Positions 48,927 to 59,702 of a stretch of DNA of 64,000 nucleotides are shown piece by piece. A model generated the notes under the pieces. The model had not been told where the DNA came from. It made no database searches and saw only the letters and a program-made list of their open reading frames with translations. Every line of letters begins with the position of its first letter. Positions within the stretch are counted from its first letter, which is position 1. Origin of the DNA: Glandiceps talaboti. Taxonomy: Eukaryota; Hemichordata; Enteropneusta; Spengelidae. The translations under genes were made by a program, and so were the position numbers. The stretch spans positions 19,803,126 to 19,867,125 of the forward strand of contig NC_135562.1 of NCBI RefSeq assembly GCF_964340395.1. Direction: 5' to 3'.

Positions 48927-50831
48927 TATATAATACAGCACGCAAAAATAATCAACAACCAAACCCAGTCATAAATAATGTGTTAATAGCGTTAATAAGA
49001 AATGTTGATGAGGTGGTACAAATGTTGCTATGAAATATTTTTATTTTGATACTACAAATGTTCTTGAGAGAAATGTTCATGTATATGATTGATACGATCG
49101 AGTGTTTCAAAGAATATTTCTCAAAGGCCTAGGGTTGCCGACAGTGTGCTTTCTCCTTTCGGTAGACGTTCCGTCGACAAAATGTATTCGACATCGCAAA
49201 CTGTGACTGAAATAGTGTCTGAAACAAATTGGTGCTGAATGTAAGTGGTCAAAAGCCCCCACCCCAATAATTTAGCCTTACATTTGTACAATTTCCAACA
49301 AAACTGACCACTGGTATTTTTTTAAAAAGGTGTTCCCTTACACGATGCTATGAGCAATGTTACCATTTCAAATATACAGTATAAATCTGACTAGACGAGA
49401 AAATTTAAAAAATTTTGTTTTTGTTTGTTTGATTTTTTTGCATACATATCTGACGTTTGTATTTTCATCTGTGTAGTTTATTTTGTCTAACTTTTATTTA
49501 ATTTTTAATTTTAGCAAATACATTTTTATTACTTTTTCGATTTTAATTGTTTTAATCATTATTTTAGGCTGTACTGCGTGCAGTCACATTGGAATCTGGT
49601 TTTTAAACAAGTCTATATATTTGTCTTCAGTGGATATTTGGCAACAGGTGAGGTGGTAGAATTGAAATAGATATTTGAATCTTATTTTTTATAGTGGTGA
49701 TAGTGAATTGGTGTGACCTTTTTGGTGGTGGTAATTTTGCCTCTTTTAATTGCTTGTGGATTGTGTGTAAGTAAAGGGCATTTCTAAATGCCTTCTGTCC
49801 CTTCCACTTCAAAACTTGAGTCTAGTTTGACTTGCATATAAATATATATATAGTATTTTTGTGTGTATATATTTGTAAATTTTATCTACATTTTATTATA
49901 TAATTAGACGACAAATTATTGATGGTGCATGCCCATCTGTACGTCCTGGAAAATAGAGTGAAAAACATGTCAGAAGTGCTGCTGTAAAACTGAAAAGGAA
50001 AAGGGTGAGTGATTTATCATTACTGCATGTAGGAGTTAGTACATTTTGTCCTGTGCAATCAAATATCTCCCAAGGTGCAGCCATACCGGTATTTGTTGTT
50101 TGTTTGTTAGTCCCTGCCGGGCGAAGTTCTGAATGTGGACTTGTGGATTGGGTTCCGTTTGTCCGTCTGTGTGTGCATCCACAGCCATTTCTCAGACATT
50201 GCTGGACTGATTTGTCTCAAACTTGGTACAAGGGCAAGAAAGTATGGTGTACAAATGAATGTCGATTAATTTTTTTGATACGATCCAATATGTCTGACCA
50301 TGGATGTATTAGTGAGAACACATCCATGGTCTGACAGGCAGCCATTTTGTCAAAGTTTCATTTGTCTGTCTGGAGTATGTCCAGAGCCATTTCTCAGACA
50401 TCGCTGTGTAAAATGCAGTTATGTAACAATGCCCTTGTTTATGTTTTTAGGAAGAGAATTTGTGGTTATTGTTTTTAAACTTCTACATTGCAAGTAAACT
50501 TTCATGTTACATCTTTCATGTATTTCGGTAATCATAATTGATTTTCTTTTTTTATACATAAAATTGTTAGTTGATAGCAGAAGCACTGAGTGAAAAAGAA
50601 AATGAAGCTACAACAGTTCAAGAGACTAGCAGCAAACAAAGTCATTTAAATCTTCAACGGACAGTAAAAACACAAACCAAGTTACAAGGATTGGAAAGTC
50701 AAAAGGTATGTTTTTGTTATGAGTGATTATGTAGATGGTTTATATTTACTCATGCATGCAACATCAATCCGTCCACCAACTCAACACCACCCTATGTATA
50801 TGTATAATGTATATATAATACAGTTTGTAAA

Positions 50832-50833
<2 letters not shown>

Positions 50834-50907
<74 letters not shown>

Positions 50908-50909
50908 AA

Positions 50910-50966
<57 letters not shown>

Positions 50967-51042
50967 AGGGTAGAAGAAAATCAAGTAGGGTTTTTCGTCT
51001 CTACTAGCCTGTTTCGTGAGTAAATCACTCGTCAGGAGATGC

Positions 51043-51102
<60 letters not shown>

Positions 51103-51130
51103 ATATATATATGTATATATATATATATGT
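50834..51130. repeat. (AT)n arrays flanking a hammerhead-bearing island
   Basis: AT arrays at 50834-50903, 50914-50964 and 51046-51130, with an 80-base unique island between the last two. Confidence 0.95.
50996..51041 (-). ncRNA. Minimal type I hammerhead ribozyme motif
   Basis: On the minus strand: TCTC, then CTGACGA, stem II GTGA-TTTAC-TCAC, GAAA, then C closing a six-base loop (AGGCTA) with G, cleavage triplet GTA, and GAGA pairing with the first TCTC. All core positions (CUGANGA, GAAA, NUH) are present and the A15.1-U16.1 plus C-G pair give the tiny stem III known from hammerheads of Penelope-like retroelements and retrozymes. It sits between AT arrays in an intron of the THAP transposase. 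No Penelope RT is next to it. Activity is inferred, not shown. Confidence 0.75.
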
Positions 51131-51380
51131 TCACATGTTTATATAGACTTTCTATTTGATATATTGTCCAGGGGTGCAGATAGCCTCAATTATGAAAGAA
51201 ATTGGCATACAGTGCAACCTTGCTCATTTGCCATCAATCAAACTGAGTGTGACTGAAGACAAGACTGAAGACAACATTGATGAACATGACGATATATACT
51301 CTAGTACTATTGATCCGGATTATGATCCATCTGATGAAGTGGAAATGGATGTAAACTTTTCGTAAGTATCTTACAGTCTA

Positions 51381-51621
51381 TCCACTCCGACTTTGAACGA
51401 TCAACTTCATGTGAATATTGTGCAAGTCCATGAACTCATTGGTACACTGACACCCATTGTAAATGTTCATATGTTGATTACAAATGTTCATGAGTTGATC
51501 TAAAAGTTCCTACTCATGACCATTTCTTATCAACATATGAACATTTACATGGGAGTGTATTGACGAGTTCATGGAGTTGTACAATAGTCGCATGAAGTTG
51601 ATCGTTCAAAGTCTGAGTGGA
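51381..51621. mobile_element. Foldback element, about 92-nt arms
   Basis: TCCACTCCGACTTTGAACGA at 51381 is answered by TCGTTCAAAGTCTGAGTGGA ending at 51621. Arms share CATGAACTC and AAATGTTCATATGTTGAT. About 50-base centre. In intron 4 of the transposase. Confidence 0.9.
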
Positions 51622-51925
51622 TCGTGGCAAGATAGAATCGTTCTTCAGTAGTAACACTTATTTCAAAACCACAATTTGCACAATCCAAATAAGGTATGAA
51701 ACTAGAAAGCTGTAGGTTTAATCATTGTTAATCAAATATAACAACTTCTAGAATCTATTCAAATGTCCCATAATCATTGGTAAGTCAAGATTAGTTGAAA
51801 GTCAATTACAGCCTATAAATTGGTTGTTCACTGAATGTAATACAAAATGTGCCTGTTTCCACGGTGTGTTAAATTTTAGTCTAAAAGCTATTAACGATCC
51901 TCTAATTACATTATAGAGTCCTAGT

Positions 51926-52398
51926 TACAGCGGAAATCATAAACCCTGAAACAAAACGTCGTCTGGCTCAACAAAAATCTCATTAACAAAGCTACATTCT
52001 ATCAGCTGGCTAGACAAAAATCTTACCAAAAGTGTTTTGTCAATTGTCTGGCGTGACAAACATCTTTACCGATATTGTTACACTTTCTTTTGTGAGCTAC
52101 CATTATCTTAGGAGATCAACGCCAAATTCATATGTCCCTGTCTGGTAAACCTAAGGTCTGGCACGTTCTTTGATGTTTTTGAGAAAGTCAATTGACTAAA
52201 ATGTATCAATTGTAGTTCAGTTCTTGTTGTGCCAGACGATAACGTGTGGAAATATGAATTAGATTTTTGTCGAGCCAGATGAGAACATTTACAACATCAA
52301 AGAGATATTTTGTCTGGCCAGACTTAAACTGGCAATGTTAGTCAGATTTTTGTCGAACCAGGCGACGTTTTGTTTCAGGGTTTGTGATTTCCGTTGTA
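51926..52398. mobile_element. MITE with 55-bp inverted repeats and TA flanks
   Basis: TACAGCGGAAATCATAAACC at 51926 and GGTTTGTGATTTCCGTTGTA-type end at 52398; arms of 55 bp with about five differences. TA at each tip is consistent with a Tc1/mariner-style TA target. Non-coding interior. Also in intron 4 of the transposase. Confidence 0.88.
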
Positions 52399-53514
52399 TA
52401 ACTAATGTCTTCTTTGTATGAGTTATGTAGACTTACACTTTGCACCTACATGTATATCTGGCAGATTCCTATGGTACTACAGATCCGGTAGAGTCATACA
52501 ACTTTTTTTCAACTGTGCTCTCTGGCCTCCGAATGACGCTTAGTTCAGACACATTTGGTAAACAAATGTAAAGTAGCATATCTGACGCCTTCAACATGAT
52601 TTATTCATATTATATTTGGATTATGTGTCTTCCAGATATACAGAACCTACAGATCAGATGTTTATCGTGGATGGAAAACTATTATTGGCACTGTTTACTG
52701 TATGTACATTTTGTCTTGGTACTTGTGATCCAGTATTTGCAGCAGTCATTGGAACATTTGTGTCCATTCAGTCCAAATGTCGCAAATGTCTCAGGGTGAG
52801 GGAGTGGTGTAGCCAGCATTACATAGGAGAAATGCCAGAAGGAAACATGCGCTTATCAGGAGCAATTTTATTTTCAGGTAAGACTTTCACATAATTCAAT
52901 ACCAAACAATAACTGTAACCTTAGTCTGTACCGTCATTTATTGTTTTTCTACATGTGTAAGGTTTGTAAAACATAGTACATGGATTATGACCTACATTGT
53001 TCACTCATGATGTAAGTCACTGCTAGTAACATTATGTTTTGTACACTGCAGGTGGCCTTCCAGGAAAAACTCTCAAAATACTGAGGTTCATGAAAGTGGC
53101 CACATACAGTGCAGCAACGTATTACAATCATCAGTTCAAGTACCTATACCCCGCTGTGTGCAATGTGTTTACCAGAAACCAAACCGTCCTACTTAATGAC
53201 CTACAATCAAATGAGGGTGGCATAGTTCTGACTGGTGATGCACGCTGTGATAGCAAGGGGCACAGTGCAAAGTATGGCACATACACAGTTATGGATGGAA
53301 ACCAAAATAAAGTCATTCACACTGAACTTGTTCGATCAGGTAAGATTGATAAATTTGTGAAATCATAGTGGGTTCAATAAAATGGCATTGACTGCAAATG
53401 TTGATATTTTTTATAAGTATGACTATTGTATGTTTGTGAACATTGAAACACAAGACAGAAACATGACTTGTGACTGTAGACATGGTATGGGAATGTTGAA
53501 AACTGTTATAATAA

Positions 53515-53600
53515 CATGTATGCAAATATGCCTACCAATAAGACCCCACCCATAGCAATAGTCAAATTCAAATGTACCCCACTGCCATTGCTGCCATTTT
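53515..53600 (+). repeat. Fragment of the CACGCCCATAGCAACAGCC family
   Basis: ACCCCACCCATAGCAATAGTCAAA is a diverged copy, located directly before exon 7 of the transposase; it may have replaced the original acceptor. Confidence 0.7.
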
Positions 53601-53925
53601 TTGGTATAACAGATATTATTTGTACTTATATTTTGAAGAGTAATGAAACTGATGGTAGCTATCATATGGAACCAGAAGGACTGAAAAGAGTAATGGCATT
53701 CCTGCAGCAGATGGACATCCTTAGGAAGATAACAGCCATTGTAACAGATCGACATTTATCAATACAGAAATGGCTGAGGGAAACACGCCCAACAATAGTA
53801 CAGTACTTTGATGTATGGCATATAGCAAAAGGTTAGTTTAGCTGTTTCTCTCCGTATCACAAAAATCAATTTGTAACAAAACATTGAGAGGAATATGTTT
53901 GGTTTGATATTTTCAGTTATACATT

Positions 53926-53928
<3 letters not shown>

Positions 53929-53973
<45 letters not shown>
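53929..53973. repeat. (GT)n microsatellite
   Basis: Forty-five bases of GT in intron 7 of the transposase. Confidence 0.97.
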
Positions 53974-53974
<1 letters not shown>

Positions 53975-55249
53975 TGATTGTTGGTGTTTAGTGGTATTTA
54001 TTATCCTCCATTCAATGAACATTGTCCTCTTAAAAATTATGTCTTTCAGGACTAAGTAGAAAAATTGAAGCTTTGGCAAAGAAAAAACTTGTCGAAGTGT
54101 ACATCTTTGGTTGAGGAGCATAATAAATCATCTATACTGGTGTGCCTCTTCGAGTGGTGGTAGAGGTGATGAAGTGGAGGCAAAGTGGCTCTCTATACTG
54201 AATCATATTCAGAACAAGCATGATGGTCACGGATCACCTCTCTTTCCAAGATGTGTTCATGACATCATTGATAGGGAGTGGTTAGAAGCAGGTAAATGCA
54301 AAATGATATTCAGTGTTCTTCCCAATTTACAGAAAGTACAGGGGAAACACTGTCCTTGTAAACCATTGTAGGTAGAACAATAGTGCATCCTCAAACATGT
54401 AGCATTACTAGATTATTTTTGGCTCCTGTGTAGGAGCTGATATTATGTAGCTGTCTGTGTGCAGATATGTTGTTCCACTGATATCATATCTCAAAGAATA
54501 CTGAGGCAAATATTCTGCAATTTACTATGTGGAATTGTCAAACTGTAACCTGTAAGTTGTTGGTTGGTTTATCAAATTCAATAAAACTTACTACATATAC
54601 AGATCATACAAAGGTAATGGAGTATTTTCAGTTCATCTGAGGTTCAGACCGGCAACAAATATTTTTAGTGAACATTGTGAATTGTTTTCATTACTCAGTG
54701 TGGGTGGCTGATTTGCATAAATATTAGTATACTCATTTGCATACATTTAGTAAATGCATTATATTCTACACTAGCTATTTAGAAGATCCAGCACATTTTA
54801 CTTTACTCTCTTTTGCAGGAACAGAAGCATATGAAAAACTGTCTGACATCATAAGCAACAAAAGGTTATTAAACGATGTTAAAAAGTTATCACCATCATG
54901 GAAGACATCCACCCTAGAAGGTTTTCACAGCGTTATTAACCAGTTTGCCCCAAAGATGGTGCACTTCTCTTATGAAAGCATGGAAATGAGGTGAGCATAA
55001 CTGAGCAAAGTTTAATCATTCAATTGCCGCAGATAATAAAAGAATAATAGGCTACTTTTTAGCTCTGCTGTCAGCAAAACTGAAAGCGTAGCTTTTGGTA
55101 TAAGTGAATCATAGGTGTCTGTCAACTTTTTTTATTTTCATCATCTCCAAAAGTGACAGAATACTTCGATATTTGGTGTGCATGTTCCCTGAGGCAGGCT
55201 CTTCAGATTTGTTCATGCCAAGCTGATCTGTGCCATTTTCAATTTTTTA

Positions 55250-55292
55250 TTAGCACAACTGAACTGAGGGATCGCCCGGCGTCTGTCTGTGT
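55250..55292. repeat. Detached end of the AGCACAACTG element family
   Basis: TTAGCACAACTGAACTGAGG then GATCGCCCGGCGTCTGTCTG matches, in reverse, the right end of the 28470-29650 element. Confidence 0.75.
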
Positions 55293-57499
55293 CTCCGAAA
55301 TTACTACTCATCAGATTGCTTTATTGATTGGAATTATTTATAGCCAACCTCAAAAATCCTCTTTTTTTTGTGCATTTCCCAGTCAATATTTTTTGTGTAA
55401 TTTCCATTAAACAGTAGATTTTTTTATAAAATGGTGACTATGGTATAAAAGTACAATCTTTTACCTATTTTCTGTGTAAAATGTGTGTTATAGTGAGACA
55501 TCATATGAAACCACTAACCACTTTATTACATCGCTAAAACAAAACTGCACAGATAAGAGCTGAACAACTGAACCACTTCTACATGTTACCAAAATAAAAT
55601 GAACAGCGTAACTATTCTGACCGATAGGTCGCTTGTTTTTGTTTTTTTTGAACAATGAAAGCAACACTAGCAGTGATGTTGTTTGTTATGTACTGATGGT
55701 GTATTGCACCCCCCTCCATGTATGTTATTACTAGGGGATCCATCCATCCATTTTACCCAAATACGTCATTTAATTTTCAGGCATCTAAATCCTGCTCTAA
55801 GAGGCACATATTGTTAAACTTTCAGGGTGAAAATAGCAGTCCTCCATTTTAATGAGAACTCTTCAAGCAAGAAACAAACAGGGAGAACCAGAGTTTAGTT
55901 TAATGTTCCCCAAATTCAAGAAGGATGGATACACTCTGCGGAGGATGAATATTGCTTGCTCATATGGTAAATATTTCCTGTCAGTAGTATGTCTCTGTAA
56001 TACTTACTTTGCAAAATATGTCATTACGTAATACACCAAGGGCTTTGCACACCCATATAATATTTACTTATATAGGACAGGGTTGTGTCCATGACTATAC
56101 CAGCTCAGTGGAGCCACAGGGACTGTACGAACTACGTGCACAATATCCCTGTATATATATTTTACACAACCATGTACCATGGCCATGGAAAAATATACCC
56201 TGCACTGTGCCTACAAAGCACACAACTGGTACACACACAATAGGTAGCAATATCTTAGTGGCGTTCAGGTTGTAAATAACAACTTAATACCATGTTGCTT
56301 GATATATAATGATTACTGTTCAGTGAGTGACTTGATGCCTACCTACAATCTTGTCAAATTAATAGTTATTTACCTTTGATGTCAATTTCAAATGTGAGCA
56401 ATGTATTGGATATGTTTCATGCCATGACAATTCTGTAGACTGGTTGCAGGGTCTAGTGTTACTCTGGGTATGTTACTATATTATCTTACATTCATATTTC
56501 AGATTATGTTGGTGAATTATATGAGAATCTGGAATTGCTTGTCACTGATAAATTAGGAAGAACTCGGAGGCAACAAAGAGACGTGCCCCCACCTCTATGT
56601 GAATCATACGAAAGACCTAGCATGGATGATGCACGAGAGCAGGCCTTTTCTAGATACAGAAGCTATTGACTCTTTAAGCTGTCAAGAAATGCACACAACT
56701 TAAAACACTTAAAAGATAAACATTTTTTTAGGATTTCTTTATTACCAACATTTATTTATAATCATCACCCCCCCCCCAAAAAAAAACAAAAAAAACAAAA
56801 AAAACAAAAAAAAAAACAACAACAACAATAAAGATTGGCAAATGGGACTGTCCCCGCAGATATACTAAATATACAGAAAGTTATCACAAGGTATGCCTTA
56901 TCAACATACATAAAACAGTAAATACACTAGTAGGTTGCTAAAAGAGATAAATTCTTACAGATCACTGCACAAATTTGGATGTATGGAAAATCAGTAGAAG
57001 TATTGTAAACAATGTAAACACCCAAAATATAATAGGGATGTTGTTATAGCATTATGCTAGTATGGTTTTACCACTAGGGTGTGATTAGAGGATACTATAC
57101 ACACACACACACGTATGAAAATGTGGCATTTACATAGATAAAAAAAGCTTCAACAAAAAAATCACTCGCTGTGTTGGAAACCAACAAAATAAAAGTCATC
57201 TTCAATGCCAGGTGGAGGGAAATGTGCACGGATACAGGAAACGGCACAACTTGGTAAAACAACTCGTATATGCCTACCTAGCCATCCCCATGCCCACCTA
57301 GCAAGTTGTCTATAGGCAACATGTCGATTTTTTATGGTATGGTCCTTCTATGGGGTCATCATATTGTTGTCTATATTGCAGCCAGGCAACTTCTAGCACC
57401 CAATGGTTCGTACACAAAGCAAGAAACCCAGGATGTTCTGTAATACACTGTAATCATACAAGAAAGACACACATGTAGTAATGACAATTGTGAAATGTT

Positions 57500-57651
57500 T
57501 CTATTTTATGCTTTCAAATTACGCAATGATGCTCACTCTGTAACATAACACACCTTTGACTGTAAATGTATTTTTCTGTTCTGACTTAAGGCACGTAGGG
57601 CCGGTGGCCTATAGTGCAAAATAAAGATTATTATTATTATTATTGTGAAAT
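57500..57651 (+). mobile_element. LINE/SINE 3' tail
   Basis: GGCACGTAGGGCCGGTGGCC followed by AAAATAAAG and a (ATT)n tail to 57651. In intron 2 of the ballast-type gene. Confidence 0.7.
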
Positions 57652-58029
57652 GTGAGAATAATACAACACATTTGAATAAAAATCTGGAAACACATTAAAA
57701 AGATTTTGTAGAGTTCAAGAACTGATAACACATTTGAAACTGCAGAACATCAGATGTATAGACAACTACATATACAGACACTAAGCCGTACCTCTGGAAA
57801 TGGTTCTTCAATATCTGCTTGTAGTTTTGCTGATATGTTGGGTATCTCCCTGCAACATACATTCTGACCATGTGGCATGATTTGACAGTGATGGCAAGTA
57901 CACCTGTAGAAAATAAAATATATGTATATTTCAAACTACTCGCCAAATATTGAATGGCATGCAGGTAAAAGGTAAGCTCATTACAATGAAACACAATGGA
58001 TTATACATGAATACAATGATGCTACACTA

Positions 58030-58168
58030 CAGGGGGCCCAGGAATCGTTTTACAATCAAAAAGAAGAAGACAAATGAACAGGCCAATAAACTAGCAAACA
58101 GACACTACATGTTTATTTATTTTTTGTTTGTTAGTTTGATTGTTGTAACACGGTACCTGGGCCCCCTG
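58030..58168. mobile_element. 139-bp inverted-repeat element
   Basis: CAGGGGGCCCAGG at 58030 and CCTGGGCCCCCTG ending at 58168, with TTACAATCAAA/TTTGATTGTTGTAA inside. GCTACAC occurs in both flanks. In intron 1 of the ballast-type gene. Confidence 0.75.
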
Positions 58169-59020
58169 TGGCTACACATGCTCCAAGTAATTATCTCGGA
58201 ATGGTAACCAAGTTAATATTTATCCAATATACTGCAGCTTACTTTTGACGGCCCTTTCACTAAATATTGACAATTACAAGTGAGCATGTAGACGATGTTG
58301 CGTCCTGGTGTATTATATTACGACACTGGCAACGATCTTTTGTTGGCTGTGATTACGAGTTTTGAATTGAATTGAAAGTTATTTCACCAGATAAGAAACA
58401 TAAATTATTACATTTTCAAAGTATATACTAGTATAACGTTACGAGCTGGTAGCCAATAATGGGAAATTTTACTTGCGATAGCAACATCTACGTTCCGGCC
58501 AATATCGCCGCGCTGATGAATAACAAAAAGAAAACACGCGCATACGTATTATATACAAGTGCATTGCACTTCCTTTTAGACATATTCATGACCTTATTGT
58601 ATGACTTTGGTTTCCTTGTCAGTGGATGAAGACCAGTCATTTATAAATGCAAAATGTAATGCATTGTTCGCAGGGTTGAGAGCAGATCATAATGTGACTG
58701 ATAGTGAGAACAGAGCCAGAGGTTCGTCGGGCTGTATACTATCGTGTTCTCCGTAGTGTGTCTAAGACTTAGGTCAGTGTGCTCTACCTAGCGATAGCGG
58801 AAGACATCGCCCAGCTACCCTGGAACGCAGTGTATGCTCAGTGATCACCGTCAATAAATTATTTAGCCATTCCTGAACTGTTCTGATTTTTTCTGGTAAT
58901 GGCGATTTCACAAAACCCTTTAAAGATTGACAACCGATCAGACCTTCAATTACACAGACTTTCACGTGAAGTACGGGTGTATATGAATGGCGGTTCAAAC
59001 ACCGGCAGTTAGCGTACGTG

Positions 59021-59056
<36 letters not shown>
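59021..59056. repeat. (CA)n microsatellite
   Basis: Thirty-six bases of CA in intron 1 of the ballast-type gene. Confidence 0.97.
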
Positions 59057-59058
<2 letters not shown>

Positions 59059-59529
59059 TGTAGTCAGTAAGTACAGTCTATATAACCCCACTACTAAATA
59101 GTACTACTGTTACGATCTCAATGGGACAACTACTTTCGACCCAGTTTTTTCCTTCATAGTGCTAATTTAAAATATCTACTTTTTATTATCATAACTTACC
59201 AGTCAGTATTATTAAATCTGTCGACAATGACATCGTCATTGTCGTCGCCACCATCAACGACCATCTGCAGCTGGGGATTGTTGTTGTTTGGCTGTGGTTG
59301 TGGTAGTGGTTCGTACATATACGGTACAATACAGGCATCCCCCACTACCACATCTTCTTCGTCATCACTAGTACTGCCTGTATTGTTATTATTTTCAATT
59401 TCAACCTCTAAATATTCGAATGTGGTTCCACTGGAATCACTATCGCTTGTTGCGTAATCGGACATATTTGAAGTTGGTTCTGGTTGTGACGTCATGAAAT
59501 ACATAAACAACTTCGGCAATTTCCGGGAT

Positions 59530-59661
59530 TTTCCAAAAAAATCAATTTTTCGTTATTAATCTGGTACTTTTGTCAAAAATGTCATACAAATCTTTAATCA
59601 CCTATAAAAACTTCGTCATTTGCAGGCAAAAAGTCGGAAACTTTTGAAACCTATTTACATA
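59530..59661 (-). repeat. Right terminal inverted repeat, 132 bp
   Basis: Reverse complement of 47762-47893 with a single substitution. Identity this high suggests a recent insertion. Confidence 0.97.
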
Positions 59662-59702
59662 CACTTTAAAGTGGCTTTCGTTCAGGACCGAAGAAAACTT
59701 TC

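Larger units (their letters stand above)
47977..56669 (+). pseudogene. THAP/DDE transposase of the 11.9-kb element, 11 exons
   Basis: Exons: 47977-48216, 49908-50004, 50571-50705, 51180-51361, 52636-52877, 53052-53339, 53613-53831, 54050-54291, 54819-54990, 55826-55966, 56503-56669. Exon 1 is a THAP finger (CVVGGC, AWEKFV, CSQHFTENDFVP). Exon 5 has a Cys-rich block (CRKCLRVREWC). DDE candidates: GDARCDSKGHSAKYG in exon 6, VTDRHLSIQKW and YFDVWHIAKG in exon 7, STLEGFHSVINQFAPKM in exon 9. The last exon ends SFSRYRSY-type sequence; AATAAA at 56827. Breaks: one-base shift inside the THAP finger near 48050, TAG at 49954-49956, shifts near 54080 (A-run) and 55855. The 53613 acceptor is a choice; the family motif proper starts at SNETDGSYHM. 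Splice phases otherwise agree throughout. Confidence 0.87.
57162..59465 (-). pseudogene. P2X7-ballast-type (P2RX7_C) protein, second gene of the element
   Basis: Exons 59465-59200, 57903-57792 and 57447-57162, phases agree. Exon 1 encodes an acidic, Ser/Asn-rich start (MSDYATSDSDSSG, PYMYEPLPQPQP). The junction forms DW-CTCHHCQIMP, followed by VCCREI; exon 3 gives CITEHPGFLALC, then RHVAYRQLARWAWGWLG and VVLPSCAVSCIRAHFPPPG. This order (WC-x-C-x2-C, CC, C-I-T, R-x2-AYR, LPSC, IR-x2-FP) is that of the Cys-rich cytoplasmic ballast of the P2X7 receptor. No transmembrane channel part is present, so it is a free-standing ballast protein. One frameshift at a six-T run (57328-57333) in exon 3. Function in the element unknown. 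Confidence 0.85.
47762..59661. mobile_element. Complete 11.9-kb THAP transposon with 132-bp terminal inverted repeats and two genes
   Basis: Left repeat 47762-47893 and right repeat 59530-59661 are each 132 bp and reverse complementary with one mismatch (CCATATTAAT versus CCAGATTAAT). Both begin TATGTAAATAGGTTTC from the outside. Inside lie a THAP/DDE transposase on + (starts 84 bp inside the left repeat) and a P2X7-ballast-type gene on - (starts 65 bp inside the right repeat), converging near 56.7-57.2 kb. I associate the transposase with the Kolobok group, by memory. A TTAA duplication is not visible at these ends; right-hand flank has TTAA nine bases farther out. Confidence 0.92.

Noticed and set aside
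50719-51134. Open frames of repeated Tyr-Ile
   Set aside because: Products of AT dinucleotide arrays.
47740-59680. TTAA target duplication for the 11.9-kb element
   Set aside because: Right flank has TTAA nine bases beyond the repeat, but the left flank has no matching TTAA; not called.
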